The position numbers and the translations under genes were made by a program. Below, piece by piece: positions 21,576 to 34,001 of a stretch of 64,000 bases of DNA. Under the pieces are notes generated by a model. That model was given only the letters and a program-made list of their open reading frames with translations, had not been told where the DNA came from and searched no databases. Every line of letters starts with the position of its first letter. Position 1 is the first letter of the stretch. The stretch covers positions 1-64,000 of the forward strand of contig SNVD02007596.1 of the NCBI GenBank assembly GCA_013180625.2. The letters run 5' to 3'. Source of the stretch: Boswellia sacra (taxonomy: Eukaryota; Streptophyta; Magnoliopsida; Sapindales; Burseraceae).

Positions 21576-24500
21576 CTCCCTCTCAAACAAAGGGGTGAAT
21601 CAACCATGCTGAGTTTGTCACGCAAGAACTGAAATCCAGAATTTGTCAATGCCTTCGTAAGAAAATCAGCTATCTGATCGTATGATGGAACATACCGAAT
21701 TTCCAGATCTTTTTTCAAGACCATGTCCCTAACAAAATGAACATCTATCTCAATATGCTTCGTTTGTGCATGGTGCACAGGATTGGATGCAAGAGTAGCA
21801 GCACTTAAGTTATCAACCCACACGATTGGTTTCGATGGCTAAGGAAATGAAAATTCTTTGAGAAGTGAAGTGATCCAAGACATTTCTGCAGCAAGATTCG
21901 CTAAGGCCCTGTATTCAGACTCAATGCTTGACCTGGCTACAACATGTTGTTTCTTAGAAGACCATGAAATCAAGGTGTCACCAAAATAAACACAATAGCC
22001 TGCAACAGAACAGCGATCATCTGGGCAACTTGCCCAATCAGCATCAAAGAATCCACTTAAGCCAAGTTTGTCATTGTATTTGATATGTAGCCCAACTGAA
22101 ACAGTTCCACTTAGATAACGAATGACTCTTTTCACTGCTTGCCAATGAATCAAAGTTGGTTGCTGAAGAAATTGGCTTAACATGTTGACAGCATATGCTA
22201 TGTCTGGCCGAGTGTGTGTGAGGTGCTGAAGAGCTCCTAAAATTTGTCTATAAGAAGTTGGATTCCTCATGACTTCTCCCTCTTCTTTAGACAAACTTTT
22301 CCCAGTAGCAAGTGGTGTTGAGCAAGCTTTCGCATTTCCCATCTCAGCTTTCTTTAACAATTCTTGAATGTACCTTGATTGTGTGAGATACATTCCTGTC
22401 TCATCTCTGTAGACTTCAATACCAAGGAAATGATGTAGAGACCTTATTTAACTTGTGAATAAAGGCTTGCACAAGTTCTTTGTCATTTCTTGTAATCAAA
22501 ATGTTGTCAACATAAACAAGAAGAAATAAGACTTTGTTGTGAAACCTGAAGAAGAAGAGATATGAATCACATTTGGAATGACTAAAGCCCCAATCTACCA
22601 GTGTGTTTTTCAGCCTGTCAAACCAAGCTCGTGGAGCTTGTTTAAGCCCATAGATGGCCTTGTCAAGCTTACACACATAATCTAGTTTTTCAGCACCAAT
22701 GAAGCCCTCTAGTTGCACCGTATAGACGTCCTCAGTTAGCAACCCATTAAGAAAAGCATTATTTATATCTAGTTGGCGAACTTCCCATCCTTTTGAGACA
22801 GCAAGAGTCAAAACAATTCTTATCGTTGTAAGCTTGATGACAAGGCTGAATGTCTCAAAGAAATCAACTCCAGGAGTTTGATGGAAGCCGTTTGCTACCA
22901 ATCTCGCCTTATAGTGATCAATGCTTCCACTCGGGCTGTATTTTAGCTTGAAAACCCATTTATTTCCTACCAATGAATGCTTAGGAGATGGAGGGACTAA
23001 GCACCATGTTTTATTCTAAACAAGAGCTTGATACTCGGCCTGCATTGCCTTTTTCCAATTAGTATTCCATAGTGCGGCTGAAACACTGAGAGGCTCAGTT
23101 GTGTTGAGATCATCAGCAACTTCGGCAAGACCAATGAATGGCAGTTTTGGCTGGAAAATGCCACTTTTTCCTCTTGTCACCATTGGGTGTTCATTTGATC
23201 GAGCTGTTCCACTATTTTCCTGCCTCTCATTTTCAATGGAATTTTCAGGTTGAACAGGGGCATCAATTCTAGAATCTGTGACAGCATCAACTTGCATTGG
23301 CTCTCTTGGTGAATTTGAAGTAGAGCTTTCAGAGCTTGGTGATACTGTTGGAGAATTCTATTGATGATCTATACAAGAGGAAGCTATATCATTACTCATA
23401 TCATTTGACATTGTGTGCCATGAAGGTGGTGAAGAAATGAGAATAGGAGAATGCACATTTTTGGTATTAAGAAAACCATTAGCAAAAGGAAATTATTTTT
23501 CATTAAAGATTACATGCCTTGAAATATAAATTTTTCCAATAGAGCTGAGACATCTATATCCTTTGAATAATTCACTATACCTAGAAACACACATTTGGTG
23601 GAATGAAATTGAAATTTATGGTTTTGATATGGTCTAATACATGGAAAACAACTACAACCAAAAAATTTCAAAAAAGAGTAGTCTGGAACCTTGTCGAACA
23701 ACCTTTGCATTGGTGAAATGTCACGAAGAACAGGAGTTAGTAATCTGTTGATTAGATAAACAGCACTTTCGAAAGTTTGCCACTAGTATTTTAATGGCAT
23801 TTTGGCTTGAGCTAAAAGGGTTAAGCCCATTTCAACAATATGCCTGTGTTTTCCTTCTGCTCTACCATTTTGAACCGAAGTAAATGGACATATATGTTTG
23901 AAAATAATTCCTGATTTTTGAACTATTTGTGTGAAAGGTAAGTACTCGGTTCCACAATCAGAGTAAAGTTGTTTTATCTTGGTGCCAAACTGATTTTCAA
24001 CAAGATTTTTGAAATGATTAAAAGCTTGTACAGCATCACTTCTAATTTTAAGAGGATAAATCCAAGTAAAACGACTGAAATCATCAATAAAATGTATGTA
24101 AAACCGATACCCAGATGTCGAAAGTAATGGTGGTAGTCCCCAAAGGTTAGTGTGAATTAAATCAAGACATTTTTCGCTTGAGAATGAGAATTTTTAAAAG
24201 GGAAGGCATGTGATTTTCCAAACTGGCAAGCATCACAAAAGTTGATGTTATTAATGGTAGAATCAAGATTACATTCTTTTAGAACTTGAAATAAAACTCT
24301 TTTGGATGGGTGACCTAACCTCCTATGCCAAGCATCCTCATTTGAAGGACCCAATGAATTCAAACAAGACTCTAACTTTGATAAATTGGACGAAAAAGAA
24401 ACGACTCTAGAATTTATTTTTGGACTATTAGACTTAATTGAGGAAGGAGCAGCTTCAATCTTGTATAAACCATCTTCAAGCTTTCCTTTAAGCATCACCT

Positions 24501-25779
24501 GCCCTGTCAGCTTGTCTTTCACAAAATAACCAAAAGAGTCAAATGTGGTGTTCACTTTGTTATCAGTCACCAACTGAGATACACTTAGCAGATTTTTAGT
24601 AATTTTAGGAACACACAACAGATTATTAAGCCACAAATCATTCCATTTTGCAGTCAATTTAGTGTTACCTACATGACTAATGCCAAGCTTGCTTCCATCA
24701 CCAACAACAAGAGAGTTCTTAACATTATAATCCTACTTGTGCTGCAAATTTTGTGGGTTGTTGGTCACATGGTGGCTTGCTCCAGTATCTACATACCATG
24801 ATGGATCTTCAATTGTTTCAGATATAGCCATCAGGCATTTGATTGCTGATTTGATTAGTTTCTCAAGAAATTACGATCAAACCTGTTCCAACAGATGGAG
24901 GCAGTGTGCCCTCCTTTATCACAAAGCTGGCACAAGATTTTATTTCCATTGCTTCTGCCTCCTCTTCCACGAAATCTACCTCTTGTGCCTCTGTAATTCG
25001 ATCAATTTTGCCCTCTGCCATTATTGGAATTAAATGACCTGTTGTTGGTGTTGCTGGCCGCAAAGTGAGCAATGGAAGGATTCAAGTTTAATACCCTCTG
25101 TTTGATAGGTATTAAGTTGTTCTATTCGACTTTCATATGTTAACAGGTTCGTTTGCAGCCCAATCCAAGATACTGACTCTTTGTCAGTAAGAAGAGTGAT
25201 AATTGGAGCGTATTCTATATCAAGACCACTCAAAATTTGGATAATTAGTTCAAATAAAGGTATTGGATTACTTGCCAAAGCAAGGTTGTCAGCAATGGCT
25301 TTCATGGTTGTTAAGTATTCCTCCATCTTCATTCCTCCTTTCCTTGTTTTCTGTAATTCAGCTTTGTAGTAGACAATTCTTGCCCTTGGATGCGCACCTG
25401 ATAATTCTTTTGTTGCATCCCATAACTCCTTTGATGTTGATTTCCGCATTAGTTGAGAAGATATATCTGAACTTATAGTGCCGTATAGCCATCCCAAGAG
25501 CAATTGATCATTTGAAAGCCACTATTCATACTCTGGATTTGGTATTTTAACCGTACTCCCAAGTGTTGTTCTTGGCATGAATTCTGGAGGGCATAACTTG
25601 GTGCCAAGGACATAGCCATCTAGTTTGTGGCCTCTGATGATCGGCATGATCATTGTTTCCCATAGCAGATAATTTGTACGATCAAGTTTGATTGCGTTGT
25701 ATTGAGTGGGTAAGCTTCTGTTTTGCAGGCTGGATAAAATATGTGGCTCACTTGAGCTTGGAGTTCCAAGAGTAGTCAT
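21557..25779 (-). pseudogene. Copia gag-pol polyprotein, interrupted
   Basis: Domain order on the minus strand is that of Ty1/copia. Gag starts at 25779 (MTTLGTPSSSEPH), with a nonsense codon after NPEYE at about 25522. A zinc knuckle CQLCDKGGHTASIC lies near 24890-24933. The protease motif YVDTGASHHVT is at about 24768-24801. GAG-pre-integrase and integrase zinc residues (WHRRLGHPS, then CDACQFGKSH) lie at 24157-24657, followed by a broken integrase core to about 23510. The reverse transcriptase at 22416-22973 has KARLVANGFHQTPGVDF and YVDN where the catalytic motif is normally YVDD. RNase H lies at 21557-22393 with DADWASCPDDR and SSIESEYRALA, and a stop (TAG) before PSKPIVWVDN. The stops and the altered RT motif make autonomous activity unlikely. 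Confidence 0.9.
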
Positions 25780-25830
25780 GGTTGATTTATTTTCTTTTTT
25801 TTTGGGTTAAGAAAAATTGCCCAAAAAGAG

Positions 25831-25842
25831 GCTTTGATACCA
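25831..25842 (-). other. Copia primer binding site
   Basis: The minus strand reads TGGTATCAAAGC, one mismatch from the plant initiator-tRNA-Met PBS TGGTATCAGAGC, directly adjacent to the 5' LTR. Confidence 0.85.
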
Positions 25843-26116
25843 AATTAGAAAATGCAGAAACAGAATTTGACAGTGCAGCTTAATTAGCTTGCACAAAAAC
25901 TTCATTCAGTATATATAGCAAAGAATACAAACCACTTATCAGAAAAATAAGGAATAAATGCCAGATACACATGGCTGATTTTATGCTACAAACTAGGACC
26001 AACTAACGACTACAAGACTTGAGTACGAAGTGCGAGAAATGCTGCTAAAGACTTGCAACAATATTGAACACTTCAAGGAAAGAGATTTTAGCAGCAGTCA
26101 TGTTACTGTTTTAACT
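25843..26116 (-). repeat. 5' LTR of the copia element
   Basis: 274 bp, co-linear with 21304-21575 with about 18 differences by eye. It is followed by the target duplication GTCCG at 26117-26121. Confidence 0.9.
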
Positions 26117-26560
26117 GTCCGAGAGCACATTGCTCATCAAAAAAACCATTTCTCCTTATCATCTCCATTTCCATCTCCACTGCAAGTCTCCGTCGAAACC
26201 TTTTGGTTCACACCGATGACTCGTTTCCTATCAGACTGAGCCGACTAGGAGGAGTTTGATTCCATATTAAGGTTGGCATTGTCGTCGTCGTTGTTGCTAA
26301 GAAAATGGTTGAGGTCGAGGTCGTCACCGATCAGGAAACCCTTGTTAGACCGAAGCCGGTCAAGCCAGCTCAAACCAGACTTTCCAGGCGAGATCGAACA
26401 GATCATTGCTGGTTACAAACCGCTATGATTCTGAAGAATTCGATCTGAGAATTACAATGATGTTTTAGAGTGGATGCAATTGGAGCGACACGGCTCCAAT
26501 AGTCGTTCAGTTCTAAAGTGCTTAGGGGTGCGCAATGCGCATCCTTCACCACTGCTACGC
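26117..26560 (-). pseudogene. GC-rich gene-like fragment, right part (split by copia)
   Basis: On the minus strand a frame reads SGLSWLDRL and then GDDLDLNHFLSNNDDDNANL, followed by ETCSGDGNGDDKEKW, before stops. Composition and an acidic, Asn/Asp-rich reading resemble degraded exon sequence. It would have been contiguous with 21120-21303 before copia arrived. No family is recognised. Confidence 0.35.
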
Positions 26561-28590
26561 AGAGCATTTTGACGGACAAGTTGAAAATAAAATTATTTTT
26601 TATATATGATATTATTATATGAATAGAATAATTGCTATAATATAATCTATTTAATATATATATATAGATATATATGTATTTGAAATTTTCAAATTTAATT
26701 TCTTTTATATGCATTGGTTAATAAAATTAAAAAATAAAAATTAAATGTCGTAATTTAATTTAGAAATAATTAAACTATGTAATTATGTAAATATATTGTA
26801 TTTCCACAATAGGTAAGCTTATTATTTATTACTATTGATATTTCAATTTAATTATGTAAACTATTTAATTTTACAGTGTATAACATATTTAAAGCAATCA
26901 ATTTTAATTTCCATAATAAAAATAAATATGTGACATTCAAATTAAAAGGACAACTTAAGACTTTAAAACATCTAATTAATTAATTAAAATATCCTTTTGA
27001 GAACAAATTATATGATTTAATTTAATATATTATATGTGTGTGCATAATATTAAATCTTAAATACTTGTAAAATGATTATAATAACCTTGAATTTGTCAAC
27101 TTTAAATTTCTAATAAAAGAATAATTTTTTTTAGGATTGTAATAAGTATGATATAACTATTAAAAAAACATTTTAGTTTAATTTTATTAACTATTTAATT
27201 TTTAAAAAAGGTTAGAACAAATATAATATTAATTATTTGAATTAAAAAAATTTTGATTTAAATTTATTAAATATTTAATATTTAAAGAATTGTAATAAAT
27301 AAATATTAAATATTTGAATGAAAAATTATTTTGATTTATTTTATTAAATATTTAATTTCTAAAGGATTCTAAATAATATAATATATAAAATATATATTTC
27401 CTATTACAAGGGTAAAAATGTCATATTAAAAATAAAATATCCTTGTACCACTTTTTATAAGAGGTATGTAAAAGAGTAAATAAACATGATTTTAAGTGGT
27501 AAAAATTAAATTCTAAAAAGTGTTTAGATCTAAAAAGTATTAAATGATACAAACAAACACCCACGTACTTTTATATCACTTTATGATAGGTTTTGTTTTT
27601 AATTGTTCAATAAGTCTCAAGTTGACAAATTAATTTAAATATAAATATAACATGTTTACCCTCAATATTAATATGTAGATTTAATATAGAATACACCTTA
27701 AAAATTAAATACTTAACAAAATTAAACCAAGATATCAATAACAATAATAAGTGATAATTAATAATAAAATTGCCTATTAAAAAAATACACATCTTCTTTG
27801 ATATGGTAAATATATTATGATAAATTAAATAGATAATTTTATAAATAAAAAATCTTTATTTATTTATTTTTCATGAAATTTAAAAATTAAAAAAATTGAA
27901 AATACTAGAATATGTTATGCGTCTGGTGATGTTGACTTTTTTAATAAAAAAATACTAAAATTGACAACTTTTCTAAAATTAAAATTTTAAGTTAAATTAA
28001 AATTATATAATTAAAAAAATAAATTATTTTTATATTTAAAATTATGTTGTTAAAATAATTAATATCTATTAATTTAATTTTCTAAAATAAAAAGGGCTAT
28101 TGGACAATTGTTGTTGCCGTCGACGTCGCCGACCGCCAGTGAGATGGCACGCATCAAAACTTTGAATGTCCGATCTCGTCGATCACCAACTTAGTCGTCA
28201 ATGACGTTTACAAAACTTGCAAAGTCGAATGACGATGATCATTGCAGCATGGAGCAGTGTCACCAGATACACCATTGGCGGCTAATTATGCAAATAAAAA
28301 ATTTAATTTAATTCAAAATATAAATTTGAAATTATTTTAATAAAGTTTATATATATTTTTAAATTTATATTAATTTGAATAATAAGAAATGTATGGTTAT
28401 TTTGCTAATAAAAAATAATTTAAACTTTATAATAAAAAAAAGTGATAAATTTTCACTTTTAAAATAAGTGATATACCACTGAAAAAAAAAATAAACATTG
28501 AAAAAAAATAAATAAAAATAATTCATTTAAATCTTAAGTCTAAATAGAATGAAGTGTAGAGTGTCAAAAACTAACATCCCCTTGGTTTCT

Positions 28591-29914
28591 TAGCTTCCAA
28601 GTTATCGTAAATACCTTAAAATGAAAACTTTCTTTTCAAAGGAACACCGTCACTGTATCCGCTTCGTGAAAAATGTTATCTACCACGCTGGTCAGCTACA
28701 GCCTCACTTGGACCGCTAGAATCTGTTGTTATGACATCTTCCTAAAGCCTAGAAAGCTGCTCAATTAACTCACCACCTTTTTTCCTTTAGGTAAATTAGG
28801 AATGGCAATTAAACGGACTGTATGAACGTCAAATCTAACAGAAAAGGAGTAAAAAAAGTAATCTTAGATTCTTAGTACATTAATTTTGACCCATCATCAT
28901 CGAAACGATAACTATGGTTAACTACATTAAGTCAATAAACCATGGTTTAACAAATTAAATGACATAATAATAATAATAATTTTGAAAAATATTTTTATTA
29001 ATTGTTATCAACCAAGTAATACTATCATCCCTATCATTCCCTCCACCGTCATTGCAGTTCACGATTGCAAGCACCCAAGCTGCACCAATAATTTTGCTAC
29101 TCAAACCATCCACGTAATTCATGAACATGAGCATCATCACCATCACCCAAGCTGCACTATAAATTACCCACAACCCACTATCATAACACCCAGCCACCGT
29201 TTGAACCACCATCACAGCTGTACAAACCATCAAATCCAACCACCACCACAATCACACACCGTAGCCACTATCGCAATACATTATCCACGAACCCATTTGC
29301 CTCATTCGCACACCAATACCATCAACACCAAAACAGTCACTCGTTACAGCAAGACTCCCCAAAAAGCAAGTTAAGAATACCCATCTCAAGTTTTCTCCTA
29401 TCCATCCTCCACCCACCCGTTTCGGCTTGCCAAAAATCTGTTTTCTTCTTTGTTACAAATCGATTCCAAGCGACTCAGCTCCGTTTCTTGCAAAAACGAA
29501 AACTTGTTTTGCTTCATTTCTTACACAAGCTTTTCGGGGAAAAAAGATTTTTTTTTTTTGTTTTCAATTCGGATTAATGGAGAATTTCTGGTTTTTCATG
29601 TTGTTGTTGTGTTGTTTTTAATTAGGGTTTACTAAATTGTATGGATTTGACTCGGGAGTTGTGGACAATTAGGTCGTGAGTAATGGTGTTTGGTTGTTAG
29701 GAAAATAGAGAAAAAGAAAGATTTTTTTTTTCTTTTTCTGACATTTTGGGCTCTGTTAAGCGTGGTGTAAGGAGACTTGTGGTGATGGTCTGAAGTGGAA
29801 TAGAACAGAGAGGAAATGAGGAAGGAGAGGCGGGGAGGGAAAAAATTTTTATTAATTATTTGTAAGATATATATATATATATAATAAAATAAAAAATTTA
29901 TTTATCCAGCTTAT
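28591..29914. other. Unassigned stretch with CAC/CAT-rich tract
   Basis: Between the AT-rich TIR DNA and the chromovirus. At 29040-29350 there is a C/A-rich tract giving a His/Pro/Thr-rich frame (130 codons) with no similarity I recognise. 29400-29830 is T/C-rich then G/A-rich and could be a decayed 5' gene region. An (AT)n run lies at 29866-29882. No gene is supported. Confidence 0.4.
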
Positions 29915-30452
29915 TGTCATGAGCTTAGAGGTTTGCGTAATATGCTCGTGTGGTACTTAGGTAACTTGACTCAAAAGTTGTTAAGTAAGCCTTGATGCTA
30001 GTCTTCTCATTCAAGGAGAAGAGAGGATCGTTAAGTCGAAGAGCCTGTAGGCAAAGAAGAGAAAAGATAGAGACAAGTATTACTAAGTAAAATAGCTTTG
30101 TATTACACTAGAGAACTCTTTGCAATGCTTGGATTTCTGTGGATTTGTGGATTCTGTGGATGATTTACAAATGAGCATTGGATGGGTTTATATAGTGAAC
30201 CACCTCTCAAATGAATGGCTAAGATCTAATGCATCTAAGGGTCCTAATTCATTCTTATCTGCTAAATTATCTAGATATGTACAAGAGAATATTATCTACT
30301 AAATAATCTGGATAAATACAAGAGATAATTCTAGAAACTTATCTTGCTAGTGAATTCTAGAAAATGGGCTTCGGCTTGGGCTTTCAAGAAGCTGGGCCAA
30401 GCCTCTAGCATATTTGAGTCATTCTAGCAAGTAAATTGGGCGGATCGTGACA
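29915..30452 (-). repeat. 3' LTR of the chromovirus
   Basis: 538 bp. A TATATAAA box is on the minus strand at 30194-30187. Many differences from the other LTR are T or A here against C or G in the partner copy. Confidence 0.9.
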
Positions 30453-30464
30453 TCCTCCCCCACC
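30453..30464 (-). other. Chromovirus polypurine tract
   Basis: The minus strand reads GGTGGGGGAGGA directly before the 3' LTR, the expected plus-strand primer site. Confidence 0.8.
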
Positions 30465-30479
30465 TAATTCCGCGACGTC

Positions 30480-33400
30480 TCCGGCGCGCTCTCATCCTTA
30501 TAGCGTTGGATATGCTTGCTAAATTGTCACAAGGTGTCTTCGCGTTCCCAACTTGCCTCACTGCCCGGAAGGTTTTTCCACTTTACCAAGTACTCAATGT
30601 ATGGTGGAACTCCCCTCTTTCGATCACTCGATCTGCAAGGATGTATTCTACGTCCTTGTCGAATGCGGTGACAATAGCTGTAGGTGCTTTCTTGGACTCG
30701 CTTCTACTTGGATCTTCCTTGTCCTCATGATAGGGCTTAAGGAAGCTCACATGAAAAACCGGATGGATTTTGAGGTTAGGGGGCAATCGAACCTTGTAGG
30801 AGACTTCGCCCACTCGCTTGACAATTGGGAAAGGACCTTCGTATTTCCGTACCAACCCCTTGTGTACTTTGCGAAGTGACTTGAATTGTTGGGCTTGATA
30901 AGCACGAAGTCCCTCTCTTGAAATGCGAGGTGTCGTCTCTTAGTGTCCGCCCATTTCTTCATTTTCTTGGAGACCTTGTCTAAGCATGCTCGTGTGATGT
31001 CGACTTGTTCATGTCATTCCTTCTCGAGCTTGTATGCCGCTGGACTCTTCCTTCCATAGGTTGAGGCTATGGCATGTGGAGTCATAGGTTGTTATCCCGT
31101 CATAATCTCAAACGGACTCTTGCCCGTTGCCTCACTCCTTTGAAGATTATGTGAGAATTGGACAACGTCTAGCAACTTTGCCCAATCATATTGATGAGCA
31201 CTCACATAATGCCTCAAGTATAACTCGAGTAGGGCATTGATGCGCTCGGTTTGCCCATCGGTTTTGGGATGGAAGCTTGTTGAGAAGCTCAAGTCGGTCC
31301 CCAATATTTTAAAGAGCTCTCCCCAAAAGCGTCCCGTGAAGTGAGGGTCATGATCACTCACGATGTTTTGTGGGACTCCCTAAAGCTTCACGATGTGCTT
31401 GAGGAATGCTCGAGCGGCTTCATCCGCGGTGCAATCTATAGAGACGGGTTTGAAGGTGGCATATTTGCTAAACCGATCAACTACCACCATTATGCTTCCA
31501 TACCCTTCGGATTTTGGTAAGGCCACGATGAAGTCCATCGAGACGCTTTGCCATGGCCTATCCGCAATAGGTAGGGGTTCAAGCAACCCCACTGGATGTT
31601 GGTGCTCAACCTTGTCTTATTGGTACACAAGACAAGTCCTTACATAGCCCTCCACGTCTTCCCGTATTTGAGGCCAATAATAAGAATCTTGCAAGAGTGC
31701 AAGGGTTCGTGCCATACCTGGGTGACCAGCCCACTTGGAATCGTGGCACTCCTTGATGATCTCCTTCCGCAAGTTTCCATATCTTGGCACGAAGAGCCAA
31801 TTCCCTGTTGTGAGGAGTAGGCCTTCGTCAAGCCAAAAGCGTCGTGTCTTCCCCTCACTTGCCAAGTTCAAGAGGTTCTTGGCTAAGGGATCGTGCTCTA
31901 GGCCTTGTTTGATGCGATCAATGAGCACACTTTGTGGATGACTTATGCTCAAGGTGGCGAGTTCCGCCTTGTGACTTAAGGCGTCGGCCACAACATTTGC
32001 TTTACCCGCTTTGTACTCGAGCAAGTCTTGGAGTTGTTTCTTCAACTCTGCACGTTCGGGTGGTGCCATGCTGTAGGGCGCCATGGCTGGAGACTTGGTA
32101 CCGAGCTCCAACTCGATTTGGTGATCCACTTCCCGTCGTGGAGGGAACTTCTTTGGAAGCTCTTGAGGCATCACATCCTTATATTTCTCAAGGATGGCTT
32201 GAACTTGCCTTGGCATTGGGTCCTTGGTAATGGCAACACACTCACCATCGTTTAGTTCTCGAACGGTGGCAAGGAAACTTGGATTCTTTTTCATTCCCCG
32301 TTTGAACTGTAGCGCAGATAGCATCTTGTTCTCAACCTTTGCTACACGTTCCACCGTAACCATGCATGCTTGACTCCCGTCGAGGATACTAAGGGAGTTA
32401 GAGGCTGGTATGGGGAAAGCATGGACTTGGTGGAAGAACTCCATGCCTAGCACTACTTGAAAGTCGTCCATAGGGACGATGAAAAAATCAAGCTTACCGT
32501 TCCATGTGCCAAGTTGTACCGTCATTGCTTTGGACACTCCCAATATTGCCTTGGCGGGTGAGTTTACCGCCTTGATGATGCCTCCTCCATTGGTATATTT
32601 GAGACCTAGCCGTGTAGCCTCTTCTATGAAGATGAAGTTGTGCGTGGCTCCCGTATCAAGCATCGCACGCACATCCTTTCTGTTGATTGTGGCGTTCACA
32701 TACATTAGACCCTTTTGAACATGGGTGGGTCTGTTAAGTGCGCCAATGGTACGGAGAGAACCTATCTCCGCTTGAGGCTCCTCATTTTGTACGCTCTCAT
32801 GTTGAGCAGCTAAGGCATTGAGGGCCTTCCTCTTTGGGCAATCACGCACCCAATGAGGACCATCACAAATGAAGCAAAGACTTTTAGGTTTAGGGGCATC
32901 GGACTTACCTTTGTTAGGTGTGTCACGTTTGTCTCCCCCGGATGGTTTACATGCACCACCTTCCTTTCGAGTATTGTCCTTCTTGGTGTTCCGCTCTCCC
33001 CCACCTTTTTCTTGGTTGGTCTTCCTCTCCTTGGATTGAGAGGTGTAGTCTATGAGGGATTTGGCCACGGCTATGGCGTCATCAAGATTTTGCGCGTCGC
33101 GCTTTTCGAGCTCAACCCTCCCCCAATCCTTTAGTCCATCGAGGAAGTAGAAGAGAGAGTCCTTTTCGGACATGTCCTCGATCTCAAGAATGATTGTGGT
33201 GAAATCCTTGATATACTCCCGAATGGTGTCGCTTTGCTTCAAACGGCAGAGGCGACCCCTTGCCTCCTTCTCGGCATTGCTAGGAGAGAAGTGCTTCCGA
33301 AGTTCTCTCCAGAAATCCTCCCATGTACGAAGGGATAAGATGCCTATGCCCACGTCGCCGTGCTTACGACGCCACCACAATTGTGCTGCATCTCGTAGGA

Positions 33401-33944
33401 ATGTGGGTGCAATGCTGATCCTTGAAGCATCATCATGGACATGTTTGGCTTTGAAGTATTGCTCCAAGTCGAATAGGAAGTTTTCAACTTCCGTGGCATT
33501 GCGAGTGCCATTGTATGTGGCGGGAGTGAGCACGTGCATGGTGCTTAGCCCACTTGTGTAAGATGGGTTAGCACGATCACATTGATGCTTCTTCCATTCC
33601 GTGCGAGATTTCTCCACATCCGCACGAATTGCTCGTAACTCATTCTCCATAAAGGTCCGCAAGCCGATGAGCTCTCGTGTAAGGTTGTGTAGCTCCTTTT
33701 CATAGGCATTGCTAAACTCAAGGATGTTGGACTTTGTTGCTTGGGTTATCTCTCCATAATCTGTCTCTAGGCCTTCGAGATGGTCGGAGAGGCCCTCAAT
33801 TGCATTGTCCATCCCTGAGATAGCCTGCTCTATGCTAGCAACACGAGGCTCTAAAGACTCCGAGTGTGGAGCTTTGGACTTACCTCGTTTTCCTTGTTGG
33901 CGTGGTTGAGGTTGCTCCTCTCGTCCACGAACTTGCTCCTCCAT
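30480..33944 (-). pseudogene. Chromovirus gag-pol with internal deletion
   Basis: One long frame runs from the ATG at 33944 (MEEQVRGREEQPQPRQQ) to 31617. It holds gag (coiled N-terminus; TFLRDAAQLWWRRKHGD), the zinc knuckle CFICDGPHWVRDC (CX2CX3HX4C) and the protease motif MLDTGATHNFI near 32650. The frame then passes at about 32020 straight from the RT entry sequence (PPERAELKKQLQDLL) into the RNase H end and integrase linker (YKAGKANVVADALS). About 400 residues of RT and RNase H expected between them are absent, and the frame is kept. The integrase zinc region (HDSKWAGHPG) and catalytic core follow in pieces (MDFIVALPKS near 31540; SDHDPHFTGRFWG near 31350; DGQTERINALLE), separated by stops near 31617 and 31380. 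The chromodomain-containing tail (ILADRVIERG, then a frameshift, PPYIEYLVKWKNLPG) ends near 30480. Confidence 0.9.
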
Positions 33945-33987
33945 GGTCACTTCAAGGGCGGATGTTATGCTCTTGTGCTCGAACTGT

Positions 33988-33999
33988 GCTCTGATACCA
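33988..33999 (-). other. Chromovirus primer binding site
   Basis: The minus strand reads TGGTATCAGAGC, an exact match to the plant initiator-tRNA-Met PBS, two bases inside the 5' LTR. Confidence 0.9.
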
Positions 34000-34001
34000 A
34001 C

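Larger units (their letters stand above)
21304..26116 (-). mobile_element. Complete Ty1/copia retrotransposon (degenerate)
   Basis: Two direct LTRs (21304-21575 and 25843-26116) bound a minus-strand gag-pol. The PBS TGGTATCAAAGC abuts the 5' LTR and a polypurine tract GAGAGGGAG abuts the 3' LTR. A flank GTCCG is duplicated at 21299-21303 and 26117-26121, so the insertion is a single intact event. By eye the LTRs differ at about 18 positions of about 272, indicating an old insertion. The LTR termini are not the usual TG..CA: on the coding strand they begin AGTTAAAACAG and end TTCTAATT. Confidence 0.92.
20829..28590. mobile_element. AT-rich TIR-type DNA (composite G), interrupted by copia
   Basis: Both sides of the copia insertion share AT-rich sequence with CACTTA/TAAGTG subterminal motifs like element F. 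Candidate ends are GGTCATTTGATTTTTTC (20830), GGGTGTTTGTTTG on the minus strand at 27575, and GGGGATGTTAGTTTTTG on the minus strand near 28590. The stretch 27180-27350 matches 17880-18020 in F. GC-rich coding-like islands lie inside (21120-21303 with 26117-26560, and 28095-28290). Whether this is one large element or two or three adjacent ones cannot be settled by eye, and no target duplication was found. Confidence 0.35.

Noticed and set aside
28982..29374. 130-codon His/Pro/Thr-rich frame
   Set aside because: Simple CAC/CAT/ACC composition, no recognisable domain, overlapping frame on the other strand; coding potential not supported.
31934..33561. Several plus-strand frames of 70-130 codons
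   Set aside because: All lie antisense to the chromovirus polyprotein and show no domain of their own.
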